A stretch of DNA of 16,675 nucleotides from Ichthyophonus hoferi (GCA_002751075.1 NAOQ01000394.1:46691-63365), one strand, 5' to 3'. Shown: positions 1-9,354, numbered from the stretch's first letter. Notes: a model not told the origin generated them from the sequence alone. Translations and numbers: made by a program.

Positions 1-19
1 TAGTATAGTGTAAGGGGAG

Positions 20-137
20 GCTATATGATTTATTGCACTGGTTTAATTGATATAGTTTATTTGATTTATATGGTTTATATAATTTATGTATTTTAAATAA
101 TTTATTTATTCAAAGGAATTTATGTTATTAAATATAC
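20..137. repeat. Degenerate 9-bp minisatellite (unit near TTTATATGG)
   Basis: Written in lines of nine bases, this stretch shows about 13 diverged units: gctatatga, tttattgca, ctggtttaa, ttgatatag, tttatttga, tttatatgg, tttatataa, tttatgtat, tttaaataa, tttatttat and so on. The first three positions are nearly always TTT or TTA and the sixth varies. Simple AT-richness would not hold a 9-bp phase over more than 100 bp. A second tract of the same period lies in intron 4 of the nuclease gene at about 14997-15123. Confidence 0.6.
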
Positions 138-660
138 AATATATGCACTACATAGTATATATAATACATAATTTACATACAACATAGGAAATAAACACTA
201 GCCTATTAACAGCATATACACGCAGAGGTAACTTAAACAAACTTTAACATAGCTCAACATTTTATCTACCTCCCATATCTCATCATATACATATATTCAT
301 ATTAAATTTCCATTCTTGATCATCTACTACTTCCATTCCCCTTTTCTATCTACCTCTCATTCTCATGTAATAGATTTTACACATGTATTACTACTTGCAC
401 ATACAACTACACATGTTTATATCGACTATCGTTCGTCTAAGAAACCCCTCTTCACTTCACACTGCATCAACATAATATATATACTGATATATAACTGGAA
501 AGTATCAATAACAGGTAAATATTTTATATGTCTCCCTCGTCCTGCTTTATAATATATACGAATGAACATCAATGAGAAATAACTACAGAAAGGGAAATCG
601 ATGTTGTGGATATTGGCGTGTTGGTGTGTATACAAATAATGATGCTTAATTGTGTATAAT
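138..660. other. AT-rich stretch with no gene recognised
   Basis: The stretch is AT-rich with short pyrimidine-rich runs (for example about 310-370). Open frames of 69-78 codons on both strands overlap each other, have no recognisable composition or motif, and are what chance gives at this base content. Confidence 0.5.
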
Positions 661-661
661 G

Positions 662-850
662 TTATTTATATATGTGCAAATGTATTACCGGAACTTGCGT
701 ACCAACAGCAGCCGTACAGGCGTAGGTTAGTAACAAAGCCAAGGATAACCTCAGACCAATATCCTCACCAAAGGTCACCCACACTACTGGTGCCAAAAGC
801 TCCACCGTGGCAGCTAGTGCAACGGTTAAACTAAGTGCCCCTAGCAACAT
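662..850 (-). CDS. Possible exon of an unrecognised membrane protein
   Basis: On the minus strand this island encodes a strongly hydrophobic peptide that begins MLLGALSLTVALAATVELL and continues with a second hydrophobic stretch after an acidic turn (TFGEDIG), so two membrane-spanning segments are plausible. The piece at about 690-845 is near 50% GC while its flanks are near 30%, which is the contrast seen between exons and introns in the nuclease gene of this window. The minus frame stays open upstream to about 937. A possible acceptor (CTAG, 841-844) and a possible donor (GTACGC, 697-702) would bound an exon of about 138 nt. I found no partner exon on either side. It could be one exon of a larger minus-strand gene, a pseudogene piece, or chance; the family is not recognised. 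Confidence 0.3.
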   Translation of the reverse strand: MLLGALSLTVALAATVELLAPVVWVTFGEDIGLRLSLALLLTYACTAAVGTQVPVIHLHIYK

Positions 851-2083
851 ATTTTTGTAAGGAAGAGATTCGAAACTAGAAAAAGATGTAATGCAGCTCC
901 TACTATGTAAATGCTCTTTATGTGTGGTGAGAAATAGCCTCTAGGATAGAGTGGTTTGTCACCGTTTTATCTGACTAAATTTTAAATAAACATGTATTAC
1001 ATATTATTAATAACTTGGTTGTAATCAACCTAATTCACAGGTGTGGTTTAGTAATTATACATAACCAGATATATATATAAATAATACAAGTGATGTTTCT
1101 TTTTGTATATTAGATTCGAATCTCCCGCCCTCTCTTAACAGTCCAATAATACTTGGTATCTATAAATTGAAGCCAATAAAATGTCTATTTAATTTTAACA
1201 ATCCAATACCATACACTTCCAATAGCACAGTCAATCCTTTTTGTATATAAGATTTTTATGAACTATGACCTATTTACCTTTTTCTAAAAAGAGAAAATTC
1301 ATTTGTAAGTCACAGGCTAATGTTTTCAGTGATGGCTTAAAATATATTATTTTTATAATACAAATAACATGATACAATTTATTGTTTATGTGAAAGGCGT
1401 TTTTTCCTGCATACCCCAACCAAAAAATGTCCAAGTAAAGGTACCAAAATGATATTATAGACAACCAATCGGATACAGCATAGATTTAATGTGGTTTCAT
1501 ATAATGCAACTGATTCATGGATAGTTAGGTTAAAATTTTATTGACTGAAATAAATATTAACGTAAACCAATAGAAATCTTTCATATACAAAGTAGAACAA
1601 GTATATAATGTGCATATACGTTGAAAAAATTTCTTTCAATAACATTTAAAATGACGTTTAAAGCCATTGCCTCTGTGGCCTCTCTAACCATTTACTCTTC
1701 TCTTTTAACCACTTTCAATTGCCAAATTTGACACCTATCCTTATCCTTTTAATGTACTTCAGTACTATGTGTGCAGTAAAAATGGCTTAGTCACCTTTAC
1801 TTGTTCTGCCACCCTGCCACCACAACCACTACGATTTTCAACACAAAATTGAGATATTGCATTTCATTTGCTTTCAGATGTGCTATTAACTTGAAAGCTT
1901 ATGCCAACAATATCTATATGAACATTGTCAATGAATACAGCTATTTGAAGTGTAGCATGTATGGTACTACACTCTTCACTTTTCCCCCTCACAGTATTTT
2001 CAGCGCCAAACTACATTATTGTGTCAAAAAGTATCTAGAAGGGTAGAAGGGTGAAAACATCCATTCCAAAAATGGATTTCTCC
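851..2083. other. Intergenic stretch, no gene recognised
   Basis: This is AT-rich DNA with no convincing coding frame. A 81-codon open frame at 1801-2046 has a Thr-rich start and a composition typical of translated AT-rich noncoding sequence. Two loosely similar segments lie inside it (about 1832-1862 and 1995-2025), but they are too short and diverged to call a repeat. Confidence 0.5.
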
Positions 2084-2471
2084 TCAATCTCAATACTATT
2101 ACTCATAATTGATATGATTGCTTCTAATTAACAAACATTAAACTTCCTTAGAAATTAGATTTTTTTTTTTTTTGCGTATGTACTTTAGGCAGGTAAGCCA
2201 TAATTACATTAAGTATGGTTGCCATGAAGAGATAAGTAAGAGCCTACTTGATTTCCTAATTCAGGAATAAGCCTACTTATGTTAAACTATGCATTGAACG
2301 TTTTAGATCTTAAGTTCATCTTGAAATATTTTAAGCAATTGGGAAACCACTTCTAGTTATCCTAATTTTGATTATCCCATACTTACATTGGTTCAAGATA
2401 ATGGCTCATCAAGCTAACAGGACTTTGTGATATGTTAAATATACAATCTGAACACTAAATGTCATGTAACA
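2084..2471 (+). repeat. Left inverted arm of the 2084-3267 element
   Basis: This arm starts near TCAATCTCAATACTATT and ends near ATGTCATGTAACA. It contains a poly-T run (2161-2173) that is shorter and interrupted in the right arm, as expected for slippage after the arms separated. Its direct sequence matches the reverse complement of 2885-3267 along nearly its whole length. Confidence 0.72.
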
Positions 2472-2831
2472 AAAAGAATAGCACCAAAAGCGAGGTTATC
2501 CCTAAAAATTCTCGTGTGTAACAATGCCACTATTGCCCTGCTGACAGAGAGAAGAGTACTCATAACAAGTTACTTGCTATTTCCATTGTTAAGTATAGTA
2601 GACATTGGTTTTGCATCAAAAATAGTTCAAAGTTCCACATGTGCCCTGATGGTTATCTTTTCAACACCTAATATCACGGATGAGCGCCTGCTCCTATCAT
2701 ACGATGCATTCTTGATCTTGCTAACCATGACGATCACAAAAACAAACAGGGACCGCAGTAAGTTCCCTACTGATTGGAGCTCTATGTCATTCAATGCTTT
2801 TTTAGGTTGTTTTAATTCACGTGCTCTGTAA
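2439..2831 (+). CDS. Open frame in the centre of the inverted-repeat element
   Basis: A 131-codon stretch without stops on the plus strand fills most of the element's centre; from the GTG at 2514 it is 105 residues. It includes hydrophobic stretches (for example YLLFPLLSIVDIGF) and ends exactly where a consensus splice donor GTAAGT occurs (2828-2833), so it could be the end of an exon. At this base content such a run is expected by chance only about once in ten windows of this size by my rough estimate, and GC is higher than in the arms. The opposite strand of the same interval also has long open stretches, entered after a TACTTACAG acceptor-like site, but with two interruptions. The segment may be a captured host-gene fragment; which strand was coding, and what it encoded, is unknown. 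No AUG start lies near the frame's beginning. Confidence 0.22.
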   Translation: MYNLNTKCHVTKRIAPKARLSLKILVCNNATIALLTERRVLITSYLLFPLLSIVDIGFASKIVQSSTCALMVIFSTPNITDERLLLSYDAFLILLTMTITKTNRDRSKFPTDWSSMSFNAFLGCFNSRAL

Positions 2832-2884
2832 GTACCATTTCTGTTGATGAATAGTCATCCTTCATGTAGTCACTCATTTAATGC

Positions 2885-3267
2885 TGTTACATAACATTTA
2901 GTGATCTAATCCTATATTGAGTCTATTGCAGAGCCTTTCTAACTTAATGAGCAATTATTCTGAAATAATAAGTGTGGAATATTACAATTAGGATAATTAA
3001 AATAATTTTCCAAATGCTTAAATTATTTCAAAATTAGTTTTAGGTCTAAAATGCTCAATGTTTAATTTAACATAAAAAAATTTATTCCTAAATTAAAACA
3101 TCAAATAAGCCCTTGCTTATCCCATTATGATAACCATACTTATATAAATATGGCTTACTCACCTGAAGTCCATACACCAAAAAATAATGTTTCAAATTTC
3201 TGAGGAAATTTAATGTTTGCTAACTAGAAGCGATTATATCTATAGTGAGTAATAGTACTATGGTTGA
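2885..3267 (-). repeat. Right inverted arm of the 2084-3267 element
   Basis: Read on the minus strand from 3267 downward, this copies the left arm: TCAACCATAGTACTATTACT, then CGCTTCTAGTTAGCAAAC, then GTAAGCCATATTTATATAAG, and finally CACTAAATGTTATGTAACA. Most mismatches with the left arm are transitions in both directions, so there is no one-sided C-to-T bias of the kind left by repeat-induced mutation. Confidence 0.72.
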
Positions 3268-3779
3268 CAAAAAATATTGTGGTCCAGTCTTCTTTTTGTA
3301 TTGCCTCAATTGATGAGTACTCACTCATAGAGTCACTCTTATTCTATGCTCTTTGTGTTTCATCCTCTCTTAAATCAAATGAAAACTTAACTCTATTTCA
3401 TGCTCTTGATAGACTTCCTTAAGGTGGTTTCATCTCCGTATGACCATAGCTCAGACTACAAAGTTTTTATAACAAAACTATATAGTTGTTGAGTCTATAG
3501 AAAAGCCATTTTGTCTACCAAATAAGGAATATTTTACATACTATCCAATTGAAACTTTACCTCATCATTATCAAGCTTGAGTTATCTAATAAAGTTGCCC
3601 AGTGAATTCTCACCCAGATTTTTCTGGAGCATGTTCTCATTAATTCATCTATTGACTATGAATGGATTTCTTTTTGAAACATACTTTGCCTAACTGCATG
3701 CGTGTCATGAATTACTAGGCTTGCGAATAGAATTCTAAAGAACAATGGTATTAATTACCATAGTAATTTTTGTCAAAGA
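3268..3779. other. Intergenic stretch, no gene recognised
   Basis: There is no coding frame of note. Two similar short pieces occur at about 3341-3359 and 3390-3409 (ACTCTTATTCTATGCTCTT and ACTCTATTTCATGCTCTT), and a near-palindrome centred on AACTATATAGTT lies at about 3477-3488. Neither is enough to name an element. Confidence 0.5.
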
Positions 3780-3859
3780 CTGGAGTATTTAGTCTTAATT
3801 AAGTATAATTAGTTGCATCATTAAGTTAATTAATAATTATTTTAATTGAAGTATTCCAG
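3780..3859. repeat. 80-bp imperfect palindrome at the edge of repeat copy 1A
   Basis: The interval begins CTGGAGTATT and ends AAGTATTCCAG, and the AT-rich interior (TTAATTAA / TTAATTAATAATTA) continues the inverted match imperfectly. The right half is the beginning of family 1 copy A, so the left half may be the inverted tip of a second family 1 copy placed head to head. Similarity further left (CAAAGACTGGAGTATT, the complement of a CAGTCTTTG that resembles CAGCCTTTG in copy B) gives weak support. Confidence 0.5.
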
Positions 3860-4575
3860 CCCCTACAAGTGTTTGGCTAAATGTTACACGACATGTCTTG
3901 CACAAAAATTCTTATTGTTTTATGTGGCATTGAACCTCTAAATGTTAAGCAGCGTCTAGAATGGGGTTTCAATTGGTAATGAAGAACTAGACACTGATTA
4001 ATTATAATTAATTAATTACATGATGTCACTAATTATATTTAATTAGGGCTAGATGCTTAGTGCAGTCTGAAGTGTGACTTTATCGTGGTTTTATATAGTG
4101 TTGCTCAGTGGCATTTAATCCTACATAGTGATTGATGATACATATGTGATACATAGTATCCAGAGTGATCTTTTGTATAAGCATTTGACAACTGGTTGCT
4201 AAAAACTTATATTAGGTAAGTTCCGGAGTGATTCTTTGAATAATTATAGGATAATATGCTGCTGACCATATGTTAGTTAACAGTTAGGTTGAGTTCCTGT
4301 TCGATAATATGCGTATCTTAAATGTCTATCATATGGTTAGCTGGTATTGACGTGAACCAACAACTATATAGCCAGCTATTACAGACTTAGTCTGGATCCT
4401 GATTTTGTTGTGTAACAATAAAAGCTGACTACATTATAGCATTATATAAATTTGGTTAAGTAATAGTAATGACCGTTAAGGGAAGGGAAAACCCAACTCA
4501 TTCAGTGATTAGGATTAAATGTAAAAATACAACGTAAGCATCAAGTAAATTGAGATCCGTGGAAAAAAAAAAAAA
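3846..4575 (+). mobile_element. Repeat family 1, copy A (broken LTR-like element)
   Basis: This is the first of three diverged head-to-tail copies. Shared landmarks in order are a TGAAGTATTCCAG-like start, GCATTGAACCTCTAAATGTTAA (about 3928-3949), GATGTCACTAAT followed by TTAATTAGG (about 4022-4047), GAGTGATTCTTTGAATAAT (about 4227-4245), a TATA box with hairpin and AATAAA (4364-4422), and AGATCCGTGG near 4553. A promoter and a polyadenylation signal packed within about 60 bp is typical of the U3/R part of a long terminal repeat, but no primer-binding site, reverse transcriptase or paired repeat was recognised, so the family is unassigned. It is a broken fossil with clear divergence from its sisters. 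Confidence 0.6.
4364..4422 (+). promoter_or_regulatory. TATA / mini-hairpin / AATAAA module, copy A
   Basis: CTATATA begins at 4364, the inverted repeat CAGACTTAGTCTG begins 18 bp later at 4382, and AATAAA begins at 4417, 35 bp after that. The same order and nearly the same distances occur in copies B and C. Transcription would be expected to start near the hairpin. Confidence 0.5.
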
Positions 4576-4636
4576 CAACATGGCCAATTCTCCTTTGACA
4601 TGAGTGACAGGGATACTTCAAGAAATCTCCTTGATT

Positions 4637-5625
4637 TTGAAGTATCTCAGCTTCCATAAGTATTATGCTATATATTTCACAATGTCTGTTATTAGTACAC
4701 GTTGTTTATGGCTCTTTTTAGATTGTACCTCTAAATATTTAGTAGCATTTTACTATGGTGTATCAATCGTTCTTCGAAAGAGATAGATTTGTATTAAAAG
4801 TAATTATTTAAATGATGTCTTTAATTGTGTTTAATTAGGACTAAATTGGTAAGTCAAGTGTACCTCAGGAATTCCCCGTGTTTTGAGATAGTGTTTGAAA
4901 ATTGGTTTTAAGATACATATAAATTTGTATGATACAAACTAGAAACTGTTGATCATTGGGTTTAAAATTTGCCTAAGTATACATGATACAACACAGATAC
5001 TTGGCAACAGTATGATACCCTGTAAATTTATTCGCTTGTGTTGTTATTAGTGTGCATCACAAGGTCAACCGGTTTAGCCTAGACCATCAACTATTTAACC
5101 AGGATATACAGACTCGGTCAGGATCCTTTTGGTTAAATAAGTTAAATAAACAATAAGACTTGAAAACAAAGATTTTTTTTTTTTTGTGTTGTTTAGTAGG
5201 AATAGTTATAATAATATCAAGGAAGCAATTCCAGGCCAAAGCGGAAGACAGTTATGATGACAACAAACAAACCAGGATTCGTGGAGCAGGAGAAGAAGAT
5301 TTATATCAGGTTCTCCTCAGACAGCGAGGAGGGGACAAGAATAAGCTTTTTTGAGAAATTTGACGTCAGTTTTGAAGGACACTTTGACTAAGAGTCTATT
5401 TTAGTAGACTTATATAGCAACTATGAATATGTTTTTTCAACAGATTCCGATACTTGAAGACTTTGATATTACTACAATTCCGGAATCAAGTGAAGTAAAA
5501 AAGGGACATCACATGTTCGTTAATAATGACACAGAATCAACACTCATCCGTGAAGATTCCGACATGAATTGTCAGCTTAGGATTCTCAGAAACAAAACAA
5601 ACCCTAAAACAAAAATAAAATAAAA
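4637..5625 (+). mobile_element. Repeat family 1, copy C (broken LTR-like element)
   Basis: This copy starts with TTGAAGTATCTCAG and follows copies A and B through GTACCTCTAAATATTTAG (about 4724), TTTAATTAGGACTAAAT (about 4829) and the promoter-like module at 5091-5150. It extends further than A into a stretch rich in Lys, Glu and Asp codons (about 5220-5620), which is related to the tail of copy B and may be the remains of the element's first protein. That protein is not recognised. The copy is broken, with several interruptions, and is of an age similar to its sisters judging by divergence. Confidence 0.58.
5091..5150 (+). promoter_or_regulatory. TATA-like / mini-hairpin / AATAAA module, copy C
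   Basis: CTATTTAA begins at 5091, CAGACTCGGTCAG begins 18 bp later at 5109, and AATAAA begins at 5145, 36 bp after that. The TATA box is weaker than in A and B and the hairpin has changed in its loop, but the spacing is preserved. Confidence 0.45.
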
Positions 5626-5690
5626 TATATGCATAATACTAGATAAAGGTACGACCTCTAGTCTCCTATAACTTCTATAGCCATAGATGA

Positions 5691-5778
5691 GACTGAGACC
5701 CTGATGCTTTAATAAATACTATGCTTACAAGATTTCATTATATGTATATTATAACTACAACATGCATCAGGGCCAGTC
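5691..5778. repeat. Inverted repeat between family 1 copies C and B
   Basis: GACTGAGACCCTGATGC (5691-5707) and GCATCAGGGCCAGTC (5764-5778) pair through CCCTGATGC/GCATCAGGG and GACTG/CAGTC with a small internal bulge, leaving a 56-bp loop. It sits in the junction between two repeat copies. No poly-T or coding gene adjoins it, so a terminator reading is not supported. Confidence 0.5.
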
Positions 5779-5832
5779 ATACTGAGCCTTTGACCTTTAT
5801 ATATTGGCTTACCTACGCGTGTAAGTTAAGTG

Positions 5833-6835
5833 TTGAAATATTTCAGCCTTTGCAAGTGCTTGGTCAAAACCTTCATTACGTCTTGTACAGAAACACATAC
5901 TTTTTATATAGCATTGAACCTCTGCATGTTAAGGAGCAGTTAGAGGTGGGGTTTAATCAGTAATTAAGAGTGAGATATTACTCAATGATAATTAATCAAT
6001 TCAACGACGTCACTAATTGTAGTTAATTAGGACTAAATGCTTAACGTAGTCTAGACCATAAATTTTCTACGGTTTTTAAATGGTATTGTTCATTGGTTTT
6101 AGATCACACACGTAGTGATAATAAAACACATGGGTTTTATAGATTCATGAATGATTCTTAGTATAGTCATTAATCAATTTTTATAACAACACATGTGATA
6201 CACAGCATCTTAAATGTCTCTTGATTAAACATTGGACAATTTGGCTATAGCAACATTTGATATGGAAGTTCCTGAGTGATTCTTTGAATAATCATTAGAC
6301 AACTTGCTCCCAGGAACATGCTTCGGAAAAATCACTAAGTTACTATTGGGGAACGTGTTTATGCATGTGCAATAATAATGTGATTAATTTAGCCTGACAC
6401 AATCCAACTACTATATAACCAGCATGCCCAGACTTAGTCTGGATCCTGATTTCATAAAGATAACAATAAAGCTAAGTGCACTATATTTTTCCGTTAAGCA
6501 ATAGTAATGATAATAAAGAGAAGAGAAACTCTAACCTATTCTACCTCTCAAATTAAATTTAAGACTACCACGGCAACGGCAACAAAATTGGGATCCGCAG
6601 CTAAGAAGAAGCAACGTGTCCAAGTCAAGTCTGATCAGATTCTAGTGACGAGGACACAACAAGAAGACTGTTTGAAGGCTCTGAGATGACTACAAGTAAA
6701 GAGTCAGGTGAAGTTGAAGAAGAACATCATATGTCCGTGGATAGTTGAGCAGGGTCTACTAACAGCGGTGAAGATTACGACACTAAATTCTTTCCTAAAG
6801 CTCAAAACTCATTCACGAAAGGCAAACATATTGAA
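5833..6835 (+). mobile_element. Repeat family 1, copy B (broken LTR-like element)
   Basis: This is the third head-to-tail copy, starting TTGAAATATTTCAGCC. It shares with copy A the blocks GCATTGAACCTCTGCATGTTAA (about 5911), TTAATTAGGACTAAATGCTTA (about 6023), GAGTGATTCTTTGAATAAT (about 6275), ACTTAGTCTGGATCCTGATT (6432-6451) and AAGCAATAGTAATGA (about 6496). Beyond these it shares with copy C a Lys/Gln/Glu-rich stretch (about 6570-6830) containing GGTGAAGTTGAAGAAGAAC and CATCATATGTCC. It is broken; the family and the encoded protein are unassigned. Confidence 0.6.
6411..6470 (+). promoter_or_regulatory. TATA / mini-hairpin / AATAAA module, copy B
   Basis: CTATATAACC begins at 6411, the inverted repeat CAGACTTAGTCTG begins 18 bp later at 6429, and AATAAA begins at 6465, 36 bp after that. 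The hairpin is identical to copy A although the surrounding sequence has diverged. Confidence 0.5.
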
Positions 6836-6888
6836 TTTCCTATTATAATACAAATGGCTTACGTTTGCCAATAAAGTGGCGTCACTAT

Positions 6889-7095
6889 CTGAAAATGATG
6901 TCACTAATAGGAGTTGATTAATTATGACATTAATTTACGCTCTTATCTTAATTACCAAACATGATATCTCACTAAACATTGTTTGGATTTCCAGAGGTTC
7001 ACAGCAAACAATAAAATAGCATATAATTTACAACAGACAACTTACAGTATATAGCTAGATCATTACTATAGTCATATGTGCTGACATACTTGAAC
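6889..7095 (-). repeat. Inverted partial copy of the family 1 head (D)
   Basis: Read on the minus strand from 7095, the sequence begins GTTCAAGTATGTCAGC, reaches GAACCTCTGG about 90 bp later and then CATAATTAATCAACTCC. These correspond in order and rough spacing to the start of copy B (GTTGAAATATTTCAGC, GAACCTCTGC, GATAATTAATCAATTC). B plus D therefore looks like an element of about 1.26 kb with terminal inverted repeats of about 200 bp, or a separate truncated copy inserted in reverse. The match is patchy. Confidence 0.4.
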
Positions 7096-8374
7096 AATTC
7101 TTCATTAGTACCCAAATGCTATGTTTATCTTGTAGTAACACACAATTCCTTTGGTTCTAAAGGGTCTCATCATAAGCTGGGCTATAGTGCGAATTCTTGT
7201 TCCTATTGTATTAAGCCATCTAGAGGTATATTACTGCCAAAACAAATCATAATAATGATGCCAAATATTATGGAACACATCTTACATATACAACTGGTCA
7301 TATATTACTATTTCCAAAATAGCATACTGTTAGCATTTTCTAGCAATAATAGTCTTCCACTCAGTTGCAACGGACTTGCATTCATAATGCTTGAATTTTA
7401 AACTGTGTATTTATTTTATCCCTCATCCTGAATAACTTCTGTAATTGTAAGCTGAAAATTAAATAGAGGCAAAGAAAAATTGTCCAGTATAACTCTCAAG
7501 AATAAAAGGTAGAGATCCTGCTGCAAAAATAATAGACTAGTCGTATCCAAGTAAATCATATTATATATAGATCATTTGATAACCTGTGTTTTAATTAAAT
7601 ATTTTAAAATGATTATTAATCGCCCAGTCTTAAGTAACCAAATAATTTAGATTAACAGTTTTTTATCGATATTGGCATGTAGCTATACTTGATATAATGA
7701 TAGGTTAGTGTCTTGACCATGAATGGATTATTCCGCATTATATTACAGCAACCACCTCAGTTTATCTAGGTAATATAATTATCCAATTCCAATGGGTTTT
7801 TTAATTGGGTTAGTCATTATTATTTAAACCACTTGTCCAAGGCTGTTGGGCAAATTCGAAATTTACTACTAGAAATTGCTAACCCTGTTTACACATATAG
7901 TCACACGTAATTACCTGATAATGATCAATGGCCTAGAATATCTCAATTGCACAAGATAGGAGAAGATCTACCAGACCACAAAAACCAATACTATAGAATA
8001 CTGCTAATGTACTAAATTTGCATTAACATTGCATACAAGTAAAAGATAAACTGGGGAATCTCAACTAGATAATTAGGGAATAAATAACTATTGTACAGAT
8101 CAAAACTTACTTCAGACTGATATGAACGTCTTCATGCTTAATCTAACTCTTCCCTGTACTGCCAACTCCAGTTGATGATCTTTCAGTAGACTAATCCTTG
8201 CTAACTACAATATTATACATTAATCTCTAACCAAAACCAGCACAAATTACTGTTGCTTTACTCGCACCTAATTGGTATGGACTCGATTTTGTTCACTGTA
8301 AGTAACTATGAAATGGAAGCCAATCGACTCTATCATTGGCTACAGTAAGTTTTTAACAATACAATCAAAATAGA
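7096..8374. other. Intergenic stretch, no gene recognised
   Basis: A 107-codon open frame at 7078-7401 begins with GTG just after a stop and has no motif, no GC rise and no splice context; I take it as chance. The rest is AT-rich DNA with no repeat that I could match elsewhere, except possibly AATTCTCCTTAGGAATATAAGACCC-like sequence near 8379-8402, which resembles the tail of family 2 units and suggests that an older unit preceded copy E. Confidence 0.45.
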
Positions 8375-9021
8375 ACAAATTCTCCTTAGGAATATAAGAC
8401 CCGATATAATTGTTAAATACGTTTTCTATCTACGATCAGTTGAAAAAATTCTATTGACTATATAGTGTATCTTTTTGGATTTATATAAAATAAGTATTCT
8501 AAAGATTAGGAACCAATCTCTAATCATATGTAACAAATATCTGAACTTTTAAAGTCGTACAATGACGATACTTGCCATAACTAAACGTATACGCCATTAA
8601 AGCTTATCAACATCTTCCAATCACAAATATGGTTACTTCCATAAGCCCATAATCCAAATATTTCTTGGTCTAGGTGGTTAGTTGCTTTACTCTCTGTCAT
8701 GTATTTGATTCGGCTCACATGCTTAAAATCTATTTCCATTTTGGCACACAATTTTCTCAACAAGCATTAATGTTCTTTCTATCTTAGTGGAGTGTATAGC
8801 TAAGCAATCATACATACCATAGCAGGGCATGTTTTTAGGATGTTTTTTTTCCCCCTTCATATGCCGTGTAAATGTCTATCACCTACCAATGCATCATAGT
8901 TCAAACCTTAAGTCATGTATGGAAAAAGCACCAATCGATTGTTTCCAGGCCTCCACCACACATTTTAATTTGGACATTGAATTACTACTATTTAAAATAA
9001 ATAATTGTATTTTCCTTCAAA

Positions 9022-9193
9022 TATAGAAAAAGTTGCTCTTTTCTCTTTAAACTGAACTGGTTTCGAACAGCATCGGTAGTTTTGGTCAAAATTGGCAATC
9101 TACACTTCGTGTATAGAAAGTCTCTCGCCTTTATCTTAAACTGGACTGGTTTTAAATAGCATAGGTATTTTTTGGTCAAAATTGGTAGCCTAC
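9022..9193 (+). repeat. Internal tandem duplication in copy E (period about 89 bp)
   Basis: Two adjacent pieces (about 9022-9103 and 9111-9193) each run TATAGAAA, a T/C-rich stretch, AAACTG(A/G)ACTGGTTT, CATNGGTA, TTTTGGTCAAAATTGG and CTAC. Copies F and G have only one, so the duplication happened in the lineage of E. Confidence 0.7.
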
Positions 9194-9315
9194 CCCGGTT
9201 CCGCGGCATAGATATTTTATATTATGCCTAGCCATGCAGAAAAAAACTGTGCATTTATCGGTTGGACTCGGTTCAAGTGCATAAAAGAAAACTTCAGAGA
9301 AATACACACTGAGCC

Positions 9316-9354
9316 ATCACATGTGATTTTGGAATTGTAGTCGAAATATATAAA
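9316..9354 (+). promoter_or_regulatory. Palindromic CACATGTG box plus TATA box, copy E
   Basis: ATCACATGTGAT (9316-9327) is a perfect 12-bp palindrome containing the E-box type core CACATGTG. TATATAAA follows at 9347-9354, with TATAAA 21 bp from the palindrome's end. The same pair recurs in F and G. Confidence 0.45.

Larger units (their letters stand above)
2084..3267. mobile_element. Long-armed inverted-repeat element with a unique centre
   Basis: The first 388 bp are repeated in inverted orientation over the last 383 bp, enclosing a 413-bp unrelated centre. Examples are TACTATTACTCA at 2095-2106, whose complement is at about 3245-3257; CAAACATTAAA near 2132, matched near 3216; and CACTAAATGTCATGTAAC near 2453, matched near 2888. 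In one 64-bp block about 83% of positions agree, and most differences are transitions, so the arms share an origin and have decayed for some time. No transposase is seen, so any mobility would have depended on a partner. The layout fits a non-autonomous foldback or Mutator-like element with long terminal inverted repeats. A clear target-site duplication could not be picked out, so the ends may be off by some bases and the superfamily is unassigned. Confidence 0.72.

Noticed and set aside
1801-2046. 81-codon open frame
   Set aside because: Composition is that of translated AT-rich noncoding DNA; no splice context or known domain.
7078-7401. 107-codon open frame, plus strand
   Set aside because: GTG start immediately after a stop, AT-rich codons, no motif, no GC rise; a run of this length is expected about once in a window of this size and composition.
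8988-9209. 73-codon minus-strand frame with an internal peptide repeat
   Set aside because: The peptide repeat is simply the translated 89-bp tandem duplication in copy E; F and G do not keep the frame.
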